A program made the position numbers and the translations under genes. From positions 1 to 28,674 of IMG/VR virus record IMGVR_UViG_3300022744_000082: a stretch of 28,674 bases of DNA; one strand, written 5' to 3'. The notes below the pieces were generated by a model that had not been told where the DNA came from, searched no databases, and saw only the letters and a list, made by a program, of their open reading frames with translations. This stretch comes from a virus. Below, in pieces: positions 1 through 7,654 of this stretch; the first letter of the stretch is position 1; each line of letters begins with the position of its first letter.

Positions 1-2692
1 CCTTCAGCATGCCGCGGCCGGACGGGCCCAGCACGTCCAGCAGACCGCCGCCGATTTCGTTGATCGTGCCGATGTTCCAGGTCGGCGACAGCAGCATCAG
101 CTGCGACGCCTGCTTCAGGTAGCGGTGCCAGAACAGGTTGTCCCAGGCCATCTCCCCGAAGCGGTTGTCGATCGAACGGTTGATCCCATAGGCGGCCGCG
201 TCGATGGCCTCCTGCGACGCGTTCGGGTGCGTGCGCAGCCAGTCTTCCATGGTCGACGCGAAGGCGCCCTGCTTGAGCCGCGGGATGGCGTACTCGAACA
301 TCGGCGCGGCCGTGCTCTGGATCAGGTTGGCGGCCAGGTCGACCGTGCCCTTGAAACGCTCCACCATCAGCCGGTCCCGGCCGTAGATGCGCTCCCCCGC
401 CGCCTTGAGCTCGCGGGCCCACTCGCCGTTCTTCAGCACGCGCATGAACTGCTGGGCGCTGGGCGCGTCGCGGTAGGTCGAGATGTCCTTGCCGATGGCG
501 TTGGCGAGCGAGCCTTCCTCGCGGGTCCGATACAGGCGGTCCATGCGAACCCGGCCACCGGAGCGGATGTAGGCGTCGTTGATCGCCGCCGACATGGCGT
601 CCTTGGGCATGTTCTTGCCCAGCAGTTCGTTCGTCATCCGCCGGCCGCGGATCAGGCGGGTGATCGGCGCCGCCGGCGCACCGGCCATGGCCTTGGCGCC
701 CGTCACCACGTCGCCCTTGGACAGTGCCTGGTAGCCGCGGGCGATCTCGCTGACGACGCCTTCGTTCGCCATGGTGGTGGCGTGGAACGCCGACAGGCCC
801 AGCTTCAGCATGGTCATGCCGTTGGCCGTCTTGCGCGCGAAGTTGAACAGCTTCGACGGGTCGCCGCGGTCGAAGCCGTTCGAGATCCAGTTGTTGTACA
901 CCCGGGCGGCGTCGGCCGGCGCGTACAGGTTCTGGGTGGGATGCATGGCGACCGTCTCGCCGTCCTGCACGATCACCCGGCCCGGCTTCTCGGTGCGGAT
1001 GCCGTTCAGCTTCACCCAGCCTTCCGGCGCCTGCCCCGGCCCGAACCAGCCCGACAGGCCCAGGTCGGCCATCTCGCGCTGGGCATCGACCGTCGCGAGA
1101 TACTTCGACATGTTGTCGGCGTACATCATGGTCGCCTCGACGGGGTTGTCCGTCAGCGGCGTGAGCCCGGCGTCAATCCCCTCTTGCAAGGTGGGGATCG
1201 AGCGGGCCTTCAGGTTGCGGCCAGAGCCCTGCCGACCTGCGAGGATGCGCCCCTCGACGACCTGCGGCGCGTCCTTCCACATGTGGGTGTAGTAGTCGCG
1301 GATGAACGACGGCCCCTCGCCTTCGTCCATGACCTCTTCGATCCGCTGGCGGTAGCTCTCGTTGACCTTGGCGATGTCGTCGGCGACGCCCTGCAGCCCC
1401 GGGTCGGGGATCTTCGCGCCGCTGGATCGGTTCTCGATGTAGTTGACCAGCGCCCGCTGCTGCTCGACGGGCATCTCCGCGGTCAATTGGGCGTAGCGCT
1501 GCAGGCGCGCGGCGGACTGCGCCGACTGCAGGTCGCCCTGCGCGGCGGCGCGGCGGATGATCCGCGCGCTGTCCTGACCCAGGCCCTTCGTGGCCGGAGC
1601 GGCGATGGCCTGAATCGATGCGGCCAAGTCTTTGGCACCCTCGACGATCCCCTGCTTCGGCGGTGTGGCCGCCGGGGTTTCCGGCAGCGAGATGGTGCCG
1701 GGCTTCCGCTGGCGCGGCGCGTACAGCACATCGTCCAGCGGATCCTGCGCGTCGGCGTTCATCACCTTGGCGCGCTTGCCACGCTCCACCGCGCCGGCCG
1801 TGGAGTTCAGGAACTCATCAGCGCTGACCGCCGCGGCCGGCGCCGGCCGGATAGGGGCGGCAGCGGCCGGCGGTTCGACGACACGCGCCTCGCCGGGAAT
1901 GGCTTCGGCCAGGTCGGCCAGGTCGGCCGGCGTAGCCTTGAAGGTGTGCGGAACCTTCGGGCCCTTGGGCGCCGGACCCGCGAAGCCCGCCAGGATGTCC
2001 GTGACGTCGCCCAACTGACTGCGGTCGAGCACCTTGCCGGTGGCGCGGCCAAGGGCTTCCCACGCCGGGCCGCCAGCCTCGGTGGCATAGGCGCTCACCG
2101 GAGCGGCCACAGATTCTATGGCGCCGCCCATCATCTTCAGCGGCCCCGTCACCAGCCCGGCGTCGGTCAACCCGAAGCCGCCGAGGAATTCGTTGGCGCC
2201 TTCGTTCATGGCCGTCACGCCGGCGCGGCCGCGCTTGCCTACGGTGTCCAGATATCGCGTGCCGAAGTCCTTCGTCGCGCCCAGGAACGCGTCGGCCGTC
2301 TGCTGTACAGCCCCGCGGGTCTTCAACTGGCCCCGCATCTTCGGGCCCCAGCCGATGTGGACGTGGTCGCCCTCGTCGAGGATCTGGTCATACGGGATGC
2401 CCGCGGCGGCCAGGGCCTTGGCGGCACGCGCCGTGTCACGATCCTTCGGCACGAAGTCGAAGGCATCGCCTGTCAGGTGGGAGCTCGTCGGCGACCCACC
2501 CACCGCGGCGTTGCGGCTGGCGCTGCGCTTCGCGCTGGTGATCGTGCCCGGCCCTGCATGCTGCTGGATCAGGTCTAGAGACCACGCCGGAGCCTTGGCC
2601 GGTGCCGGCGCAGGCGCAGCGGGTGATCCCAGGAACTGGTCAGCAGTCGGCGCGCCCAGGAACGCGTCGGCGTTCTGAGGCCCGCCCGGCAT
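1..2692 (-). CDS. Large ejection-type virion protein with N-terminal M15 peptidase domain (partial, runs off left edge)
   Basis: Open from an ATG at 2692 to the window edge with no stop, so 897 residues are visible and the C-terminus is missing. Residues about 38-116 carry the zinc-peptidase M15_3 signature: SSHLTGDAFDF gives His72 and Asp79, and DHVHIGW gives His112. These are the expected ligands of a D,D/L,D-carboxypeptidase-like peptidoglycan hydrolase. The rest is long, Ala-rich and helical, with no recognised catalytic motif. A short D/N-x-FLG motif recurs (DAFLGA at 9, DQFLGS at 18, later DAFLGA, NEFLGG, DEFLNS). It begins directly after the stop of the 395-aa gene, as third in a row of large virion-type proteins. 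This fits an internal protein ejected with the DNA that opens the cell wall. The ejection role is inferred from position and size; the peptidase domain is well supported. Confidence 0.75.
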   Translation of the reverse strand, partial: MPGGPQNADAFLGAPTADQFLGSPAAPAPAPAKAPAWSLDLIQQHAGPGTITSAKRSASRNAAVGGSPTSSHLTGDAFDFVPKDRDTARAAKALAAAGIPYDQILDEGDHVHIGWGPKMRGQLKTRGAVQQTADAFLGATKDFGTRYLDTVGKRGRAGVTAMNEGANEFLGGFGLTDAGLVTGPLKMMGGAIESVAAPVSAYATEAGGPAWEALGRATGKVLDRSQLGDVTDILAGFAGPAPKGPKVPHTFKATPADLADLAEAIPGEARVVEPPAAAAPIRPAPAAAVSADEFLNSTAGAVERGKRAKVMNADAQDPLDDVLYAPRQRKPGTISLPETPAATPPKQGIVEGAKDLAASIQAIAAPATKGLGQDSARIIRRAAAQGDLQSAQSAARLQRYAQLTAEMPVEQQRALVNYIENRSSGAKIPDPGLQGVADDIAKVNESYRQRIEEVMDEGEGPSFIRDYYTHMWKDAPQVVEGRILAGRQGSGRNLKARSIPTLQEGIDAGLTPLTDNPVEATMMYADNMSKYLATVDAQREMADLGLSGWFGPGQAPEGWVKLNGIRTEKPGRVIVQDGETVAMHPTQNLYAPADAARVYNNWISNGFDRGDPSKLFNFARKTANGMTMLKLGLSAFHATTMANEGVVSEIARGYQALSKGDVVTGAKAMAGAPAAPITRLIRGRRMTNELLGKNMPKDAMSAAINDAYIRSGGRVRMDRLYRTREEGSLANAIGKDISTYRDAPSAQQFMRVLKNGEWARELKAAGERIYGRDRLMVERFKGTVDLAANLIQSTAAPMFEYAIPRLKQGAFASTMEDWLRTHPNASQEAIDAAAYGINRSIDNRFGEMAWDNLFWHRYLKQASQLMLLSPTWNIGTINEIGGGLLDVLGPSGRGMLK

Positions 2693-3880
2693 CTACTTCA
2701 TCCCGAATTGGGTCCGCAGGATCTGCGTGGCGGATTCGCGGCTGATCTTGCCGGCCTGATAGGCCGCCTTCACATCGTCGGCCGACTTGTAGCGGGTGGC
2801 GGCCGGCGCCGCCGGAGCCCGTGCAGGGGCGGCGGGAGCGCCACTAGGTGTCGGCGCAGGAGTACCCGTGCGAGGCGCAGGAGTCGCGGGTGGCGGACCT
2901 GCAATGGGCGTCACACCCATCTGAAGGGCAGCGGCGTTCACTCGGGCGCGATACGCCTGCTTCGACGCATACATTTTCGCGTCGGCGCCCGTGGCGGCGA
3001 TGACCTCGCGACTGTTGGCGGCGATCTCGGCGACGGCGATACGGTTGTCCGCCAGCATGCCGGCCACGGCTTCGCGGCTGTGCGCGTTGATCCCGGCGAC
3101 GTTCTCCCGGCTGTTGCCTGTGATGTTGGCGACGTCACGGGCGGCGTCACCGCGGATCGTGGCCGCATCAACCCGCCCGCCGGCGTTGATCCCGGCGACG
3201 TTCTCCTGCCCTTCGACCCGCATCTGGGTCTGCTGCAGGCGGGTCTGGGCCTTCAGGACTTCGACCTGCGCGGTCATGTAGTCCTTCACGTCGTTGCGGA
3301 CGCCCTTCATCTGCTCGATGTGCAGGTTCACGGCGTCGAACATCTGTTCCGCCGTGATGTCGGGGTTCGCAGCCTTCAACTGGCGGGCGATGTTCAGGAT
3401 CGTCGACTCGGCGTCATGCTGGACATTGCCCGTCCCGGCCGCCGCGCCGGACAGGGGATCGCCGCCGGCGCCGGTCGGCTGCGGCGGCATCTGCGGTGTC
3501 GACGCCGGCGCGGGCAACATGGGCGCGCTGTCGAACGAACCCATCTCCGTGGGGTCCATCCCCGCGGCCAGGTCCATGGACGACTCGGGCAGCTGGCCCG
3601 GCATCATCTGGGGCGCAGCGCCGGGCAGAGGCGGCGCACCGTCACGCGGAAGCGACGCCACACCCGGCATCGGAGGCTGGGGCATGTCGCCGCCACCCAT
3701 GCCGTCGTCCATCCCGCCCGGCATGGCGCCTGACGGCACCGCTCCGGCCAGCAGCATCTGGCCGACTGCCGACGAGGCGCGACGCTGGTTCTGGGCCTGA
3801 CGCAGGGCCGCGATCTTGGCCTGCATCGACAGGCCCTCGTTCATCCCTGTGGTGAAGGATCCGAGACCTGACAGGTTCAT
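2693..3880 (-). CDS. Putative internal virion/ejection protein with hendecad repeats
   Basis: 395 aa. The N-terminal third is low-complexity Met/Pro/Gly/Ala sequence, followed by a helical part and a tract near residues 225-300 built from 11-residue repeats of the form SRE-x-VAG-xxAx. Examples are SRENVAGINAH, SREAVAGMLAD and NRIAVAEIAAN. Such hendecads form long right-handed coiled coils. A Pro/Ala linker leads to a short C-terminal helical motif. Its ATG overlaps the stop of the 531-aa gene by 4 nt (ATGA), and its own stop abuts the start of the M15-bearing protein, so the three are translationally linked. No enzyme motif was seen. Composition and position fit a podovirus ejection protein; this is inference, not a family match. 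Confidence 0.6.
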   Translation of the reverse strand: MNLSGLGSFTTGMNEGLSMQAKIAALRQAQNQRRASSAVGQMLLAGAVPSGAMPGGMDDGMGGGDMPQPPMPGVASLPRDGAPPLPGAAPQMMPGQLPESSMDLAAGMDPTEMGSFDSAPMLPAPASTPQMPPQPTGAGGDPLSGAAAGTGNVQHDAESTILNIARQLKAANPDITAEQMFDAVNLHIEQMKGVRNDVKDYMTAQVEVLKAQTRLQQTQMRVEGQENVAGINAGGRVDAATIRGDAARDVANITGNSRENVAGINAHSREAVAGMLADNRIAVAEIAANSREVIAATGADAKMYASKQAYRARVNAAALQMGVTPIAGPPPATPAPRTGTPAPTPSGAPAAPARAPAAPAATRYKSADDVKAAYQAGKISRESATQILRTQFGMK

Positions 3881-5472
3881 GCGGCCAGCTTCCCGTAGTC
3901 AACGGCCAGGTAGCCGTTCGGCATCCGCGACACGACGTCAGGCCGGGTCTTGCGAATCTCCTGCGCGATGACCCCGATGCGCTGTTCGTCCTCGCCCTTG
4001 TAGCGGTACGAGTAGACGCCGGCGCCGTCCGGCCGACGGTGCAGCAGCACCAGACCTTCCTTGGCGCGGCGGTCGGACACGACGGGGCCCATGGACGCGG
4101 TGAGCGCCGCGGCCGCCTCGGGCGACATCCCCACCAGCGGCCCGATGATCGAGCCGAGCATGTCCATGAAACCGCCGCCACTGCCGCCAGCCAGCGAGTT
4201 GAACATGCCCGACTGGCCGACGAGGCTTCCCAGCCCCTGCATGAAGCCGGCCTGGTTCTGCGACTTGATCTGGGACGCCTGCTGGTTCAGCGCCGTCGCC
4301 CCCTGGCCGAGACGCATGTAGTTCGACAGCAGCGCGGCGATGTCCGACGTCGGGCCCAGCGCGGTGTTGCCGCCGGCGGCCAGCGCCTGCAGCGCGGCGA
4401 TCTGGGCCTGCTGGTTGTTCAGGTACGTCTGCGACGGCAGCTGGGTGGACGTGTAGAGCGTGTTCAGGCCATCAGCCGCATGGTTGCTCGCGGCGCCCAT
4501 CAGGTCCGTCGCGCCGCGGTTGGCGCCGTTCACGATGTCGAAGCCGGTGGCGTAGCCCTGGCGCTGATTGTCCACGCCCTGGTTCATCATCGCCGACGAC
4601 GAGTTCATCAAGGTGTTGGCGCGACCCGTCCCGCTGTTCATCAGGTCGTTGTACTGGCCGGTCGCGGCGTTGCTCAGGCCGGTGTAGCCCTGCGCGCCCG
4701 TGCCCAGCAGGCTGGTCAGGTTGCCGGTGACGCCGGACTGGTAGTTGCCGAAGCCCTGCAGCGCCGACAGCTGACGCCCAAGCTGGTTGTTCTGCCAGTC
4801 GATGTTGAAGTTGCGCGCCTGATCGCCCGCCACGCCCGCGCCGTAGGGCGAGCTCGACACGCCGTACATGGCGTTGATGGCGTTCTGCTGATCCTGCATC
4901 TTCTGGAATTCACGATCGTACAGGGCGCCCTGCGGATCGAAGCCGTTGTCCAGCATCTGATGCGCGCGATCCATCCCGCCCGTCAGGCCGGGGATCGCCA
5001 TCTGGGTTTCGTTCCAGAGCTTGTTGGCCTTGTTCATCCCCGAGGCGTAGTTGACCGGGGCCATCTGGAAGGCGTCACCCAGCGCCGGCATGATCATGTC
5101 GGCGGCGCGGTCGGACAGGACGGAGCCGCGGCCATAGGCGGCGTTGGCGCCGGAGAAGACCGGATCCGAGTAAAGGCCGCCCGACGCCATCATGTCCCGG
5201 CCACGGTTGTTCAGCATCTGGGCGTTGTCGAACATCGCCGGCGCGACCGACCCGGAGGCCATCGCCGACACGTCGTTCGCCCCGCTCTGGGCGCCGGGGT
5301 AGTAGGGATTGTTGGCGACGTTCTGGGCCGCGTTGTTCAGGCCGGGGATGACCTGGCCAGGCAGCGCCGTGGCCCACGGCAGCGCGTTCTGGACAAGACC
5401 CTGGTAGCTCTGGTCCGCACCGGCCTGCCACGTCGGGGTGTATGCCTTCGGGACGTTGCCGGTCTTGCTCAT
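3877..5472 (-). CDS. Virion protein with C-terminal S74-like intramolecular chaperone segment
   Basis: 531 aa, rich in Asn, Gln, Gly, Ala and Met across a long central region, as is typical of internal virion or fibre-like proteins. The last about 65 residues read SDRRAKEGLVLL, then VYSYRYKG, RIGVIAQEI and LAVDYGKL. This resembles the S74-type auto-chaperone/tail-fibre C-terminal domain (SDxRxK, YxYxYKG, GxxAQxV, VDYxKL) that assists trimerisation and may self-cleave. It follows the GNAT gene by 7 nt and overlaps the 395-aa gene by 4 nt. It could be an ejection protein or a fibre/appendage; the neighbourhood favours the former. Confidence 0.6.
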   Translation of the reverse strand: MSKTGNVPKAYTPTWQAGADQSYQGLVQNALPWATALPGQVIPGLNNAAQNVANNPYYPGAQSGANDVSAMASGSVAPAMFDNAQMLNNRGRDMMASGGLYSDPVFSGANAAYGRGSVLSDRAADMIMPALGDAFQMAPVNYASGMNKANKLWNETQMAIPGLTGGMDRAHQMLDNGFDPQGALYDREFQKMQDQQNAINAMYGVSSSPYGAGVAGDQARNFNIDWQNNQLGRQLSALQGFGNYQSGVTGNLTSLLGTGAQGYTGLSNAATGQYNDLMNSGTGRANTLMNSSSAMMNQGVDNQRQGYATGFDIVNGANRGATDLMGAASNHAADGLNTLYTSTQLPSQTYLNNQQAQIAALQALAAGGNTALGPTSDIAALLSNYMRLGQGATALNQQASQIKSQNQAGFMQGLGSLVGQSGMFNSLAGGSGGGFMDMLGSIIGPLVGMSPEAAAALTASMGPVVSDRRAKEGLVLLHRRPDGAGVYSYRYKGEDEQRIGVIAQEIRKTRPDVVSRMPNGYLAVDYGKLAA

Positions 5473-5479
5473 GGACCCC

Positions 5480-5965
5480 TCACAACACCTTCGACCACGA
5501 ACGGTCGAACGTCTGGTAGCCCAGCCGGGCTAGCAGCCTGCCAGCATTACCACGTTGGCGTTTGCCAGCAAAATCGTCCTTGACCGAGTACAGGATGATG
5601 CGGACGCCAAGTTCCTTCAGGGCATCCTCCGTCTCGGTGATCAGCCTCTTTCCGGTGTCGCCCCTGCGGTGGGCTGGGTCGAGGAAGATGCCGTCGTTCA
5701 CCGCCCAAAGGGTGCTGGCGTGGTGCAGCGTGGCGTGAACGAAGAAGGCGTTGTAGCCGATCAGGTCATCGCCGCAGAGCGCGCCGCGGAGCTTCAGGAA
5801 ACCCGAGGCGGCCAACTGGTGATACTGTCGCCAGTCCACGTCCAGCGGCGCCACATCCTGGTGGTCCTCGATCTCTTCCCAATGCGCCTGCATCAGGTCT
5901 TCAAGGCCACGGTCGAGCGCCCAATTCAGGGCGACCCACTCGAACCTGACGTCAGGGTTCCGCAT
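5480..5965 (-). CDS. GNAT-family N-acetyltransferase
   Basis: 161 aa, the usual length for a single GNAT domain. Motif A is visible as DGIFLDPAHRRGDTGKRLI, with the acetyl-CoA pyrophosphate-binding loop RRGDTGK at about residues 100-106 preceded by a beta strand. The C-terminal part (GVRIILYSVKDD, then LLARLGYQTFDRSWSKVL) matches the later GNAT strands. Its start overlaps the end of the oxygenase-like gene by 14 nt, so the two are co-translated. The substrate is unknown. Its position among virion genes suggests it modifies a phage or host protein late in infection, but that is inference. Confidence 0.75.
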   Translation of the reverse strand: MRNPDVRFEWVALNWALDRGLEDLMQAHWEEIEDHQDVAPLDVDWRQYHQLAASGFLKLRGALCGDDLIGYNAFFVHATLHHASTLWAVNDGIFLDPAHRRGDTGKRLITETEDALKELGVRIILYSVKDDFAGKRQRGNAGRLLARLGYQTFDRSWSKVL

Positions 5966-6449
5966 CCACCGGGATCTTGAAGTCGACGATCAGATGGACA
6001 CGCCGGCTGTCGCCGTGGTTGACCTCACTGCAGAGGGCTTTGTGGTCGACGGTGTGAACGACACCAACTGGTAGGACCGCGGAAATGGTTCCAGCGAAAC
6101 TGATTGCCGCAGGACTCGGAACGAGACAGGTCCGCGTGCGGATGTGTCCGTCAGCGTAGTCGCCAGCGTCTGCGACCCAGGGGGTTCCGAAGCCGGGCGG
6201 CAGGACTTCCACCCAGGCGCGGCCAAGATCAGGTGCAGCGCCGTTGAAGTACGCAGCGCCGCGGGCGCGCATCTTGGTGAGAAGAGCACGGGCGCTGTTC
6301 CACTCCTTCAGGATCGGCAGATCGGCCGCGTCGGCGTCCTTGATCTCCCGCAGGGGCAGCACGCCGTCGTTGGCCTTGTCCAGGTACTTCAATAGGAACC
6401 TGGCCGTGAACATGGACGTGTCGACGAAGCCCAAAGCCTGGATCGTCAT
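5952..6449 (-). CDS. 2-oxoglutarate oxygenase-like protein (aspartyl/asparaginyl hydroxylase type), possibly altered active site
   Basis: 165 aa from the ATG at 6449, which overlaps the previous stop by 4 nt. A longer upstream reading has no better start. The C-terminus (LPVGVVHTVDHKALCSEVN, then HGDSRRVHLIVDFKIP) resembles the aspartyl/asparaginyl beta-hydroxylase core, where the family normally has a His before S-x-x-N and a second His in R-x-HL. Here the second His is present, but the first position is Cys (ALCSEVN). An upstream RLH-type motif reads HIRTRTCLV. Either the metal site is rearranged or activity is lost. It is followed in overlap by the GNAT gene, suggesting a paired protein-modification module. 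Family assignment is from motif memory and is moderate. Confidence 0.55.
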   Translation of the reverse strand: MTIQALGFVDTSMFTARFLLKYLDKANDGVLPLREIKDADAADLPILKEWNSARALLTKMRARGAAYFNGAAPDLGRAWVEVLPPGFGTPWVADAGDYADGHIRTRTCLVPSPAAISFAGTISAVLPVGVVHTVDHKALCSEVNHGDSRRVHLIVDFKIPVDAEP

Positions 6450-6766
6450 CCGCCGGCCCCCACGTTCCAGACGTCGCGTTCGGCGCGGCCACGGAGGCCC
6501 AGCGTCGCCATCAGCCTGGGCGGCTTGGCGAAGTTCCCCGCCTCCACCCACGCCACCCAATGACCGGCCTTGAACGCCGTCTCACCTGCCCAGATGTACT
6601 GGTCGACCAGCGCCGCGAATTGACCCTGCGTGAGCTCCACGGAGTCGTCGATCAGCGCGTCCACCGCCTGCGCTGCGGCGGCGATGGTCTGCTGGGGCGA
6701 GACGTTGTCGCGGTCGAACGCCTTGAGCAGCGCCAGGCAGGGCGCCATCGGGACGGGACGGCTCAT
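6446..6766 (-). CDS. Hypothetical phage protein, 106 aa
   Basis: 106 aa, coupled by ATGA overlaps at both ends: with the L,D-transpeptidase-like gene upstream and the oxygenase-like gene downstream. This strongly supports its reality and both chosen starts. It has a helical N-terminal half (LALLKAFDRD, QQTIAAAAQAVDALIDD) and an aromatic-rich middle (QYIWAGETAFKAGHWVAWVEAG). No signal peptide or transmembrane span was seen. No family was recognised and no function is proposed. Confidence 0.7.
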   Translation of the reverse strand: MSRPVPMAPCLALLKAFDRDNVSPQQTIAAAAQAVDALIDDSVELTQGQFAALVDQYIWAGETAFKAGHWVAWVEAGNFAKPPRLMATLGLRGRAERDVWNVGAGG

Positions 6767-7125
6767 TCAACCACCTGAAGGTCGCGGTCCCCCGAAGACC
6801 AGATCTGCTGGCGCACGGCGCGCGGCAGGATGATGCAGCCATGGCTGGCTGTGCCGGGATTGGCGATGCTGTCGCCGTGGATCCGGAAGCTGTTTCGGCC
6901 CAGCGTGTCGGTGCCGTTCATGGGCGCCAGGGCCAGGGTGTAGGGTCCGGTGTTCGGGCTGGTGTACGGAGCGCCGATCAACCACATGCCGCGGGGGATC
7001 GGCCCTACGCCGACCGCCGCCTGCATGGACGGGTTGTTTTTGCCGCGCCCGTTGCCGGAGTAGCCGCGGGAGACGACCTTGCCGTCTCGCCGCAGTTCCC
7101 CGGCCGACTGGTCCCAGACCCACAT
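6763..7125 (-). CDS. L,D-transpeptidase-fold (Tlde1/DUF2778-like) peptidoglycan enzyme, possible endolysin
   Basis: 120 aa. The core motif RIHGDSIANPGTASHGCI places His83 and Cys97 in the HG-(x)n-SHGC arrangement of L,D-transpeptidase-fold enzymes. The compact size and the opening motif (WVWDQSAGELRRDG, then GYSGNGRGKNNP) resemble the Tlde1/DUF2778 group. Known members act on the mDAP-D-Ala bond of stem peptides as carboxypeptidases or exchange enzymes. There is no signal peptide, so a holin or other route would be needed for access. It starts 3 nt after the stop of the 46-aa gene and overlaps the 106-aa gene by 4 nt. It could be the phage endolysin or a virion-associated wall enzyme; the fold call is good, the role inferred. 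Confidence 0.7.
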   Translation of the reverse strand: MWVWDQSAGELRRDGKVVSRGYSGNGRGKNNPSMQAAVGVGPIPRGMWLIGAPYTSPNTGPYTLALAPMNGTDTLGRNSFRIHGDSIANPGTASHGCIILPRAVRQQIWSSGDRDLQVVE

Positions 7126-7128
7126 GGT

Positions 7129-7269
7129 CTAGGCCGTGCGCGGCCCAAGCGTCTTGGATGCCTTGGCCGTCGCACTGCGGACGGCGTCGTCGTTCACGCT
7201 GCCCTTGGGCGGGGTGTGCGAGGCGTCCTTGGCCTTCGCGGCGTCGTTGGTCAGACCCTTGTGGAGCAT
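7129..7269 (-). CDS. Small hypothetical protein, 46 aa
   Basis: 46 aa (MLHKGLTNDAAKAKDA..., ending GPRTA), Lys/Ala rich and soluble. The ATG at 7269 is preceded by a strong ribosome binding site, AGGAGG, 5 nt upstream. The gap upstream to the 109-aa gene holds the palindrome at 7284-7300. It ends 3 nt before the L,D-transpeptidase-like gene and so heads this translational run. The function is not recognised; it is supported by its RBS, tight packing and G+C-rich codon use. Confidence 0.65.
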   Translation of the reverse strand: MLHKGLTNDAAKAKDASHTPPKGSVNDDAVRSATAKASKTLGPRTA

Positions 7270-7283
7270 CTCGGCCTCCTGCT

Positions 7284-7300
7284 AGCTGGCAATGCCAGCT
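7284..7300. promoter_or_regulatory. Perfect 17-bp palindrome (dispersed operator-like dyad, copy A)
   Basis: AGCTGGCA-A-TGCCAGCT is a perfect 8-bp inverted repeat around one base. It fills the 30-nt gap between the 109-aa gene stop (7300-7302) and the RBS of the 46-aa gene, with an extra GCTAGC at 7281-7286. Copies of the half-site TGCYAGC recur in the other major intergenic gaps. It is likely a regulator-binding site or part of a promoter for the leftward run that follows. Confidence 0.6.
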
Positions 7301-7629
7301 TACAGGCGTTCGATGAGCCGGTCCAGCTTCGCCATGACGTCCTTGTTCTGAGCGTCCATCCGGTCTGTCAGGGCCTTGTGCTGCGCTTCCATGCGCGCGA
7401 AGCCGTCCTTCACGTCATCCCGACGTGCGTAGACGTTGGGCATGTCACCCAAGGTTGAGTTGACCCGCCCGCTGATCCCCTGAACCTGTTGGTCGATGTA
7501 CTCGCGCAACTCGTCATGGTCGTTGCGAAGCGCCACCTGATCCCCCCGAAGCGCCTTTATGACGCCGCCGGCCAAGGCCAGGAGAGCAGCGAGTATGCCA
7601 TCAACCGCGATCTGCGGTACGTCGGCCAC
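7300..7629 (-). CDS. Membrane-anchored coiled-coil protein, 109 aa
   Basis: 109 aa from a GTG at 7629 with GGAG about 7 nt upstream. An N-terminal hydrophobic segment (GILAALLALAGGVIKAL, residues about 11-27) is followed by a long charged helical part suited to coiled coil (LRNDHDELREYIDQQV, then DRMDAQNKDVMAKLDRLIERL). This layout resembles small phage inner-membrane accessory or i-spanin-like proteins. It lies two genes upstream of the L,D-transpeptidase-like enzyme, so a lysis link is possible. No family name is assigned. Confidence 0.65.
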   Translation of the reverse strand: MADVPQIAVDGILAALLALAGGVIKALRGDQVALRNDHDELREYIDQQVQGISGRVNSTLGDMPNVYARRDDVKDGFARMEAQHKALTDRMDAQNKDVMAKLDRLIERL

Positions 7630-7654
7630 CCGCTACTCCCACCTGTTCGATGTC

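Noticed and set aside
125-2578. Long plus-strand ORF (817 codons) opposite the M15-bearing gene
   Set aside because: Arg/His/Gly-rich shadow of the real minus-strand gene; no RBS and no domain. The same holds for long plus-strand frames at 4039-5583, 11647-13707, 13223-15151, 16175-17539, 18090-20321 and 20681-22342.
2980-3210. Periodic repeats as a possible CRISPR array
   Set aside because: The 33-bp period is in frame and codes for 11-residue coiled-coil units; there are no unique spacers of constant length.
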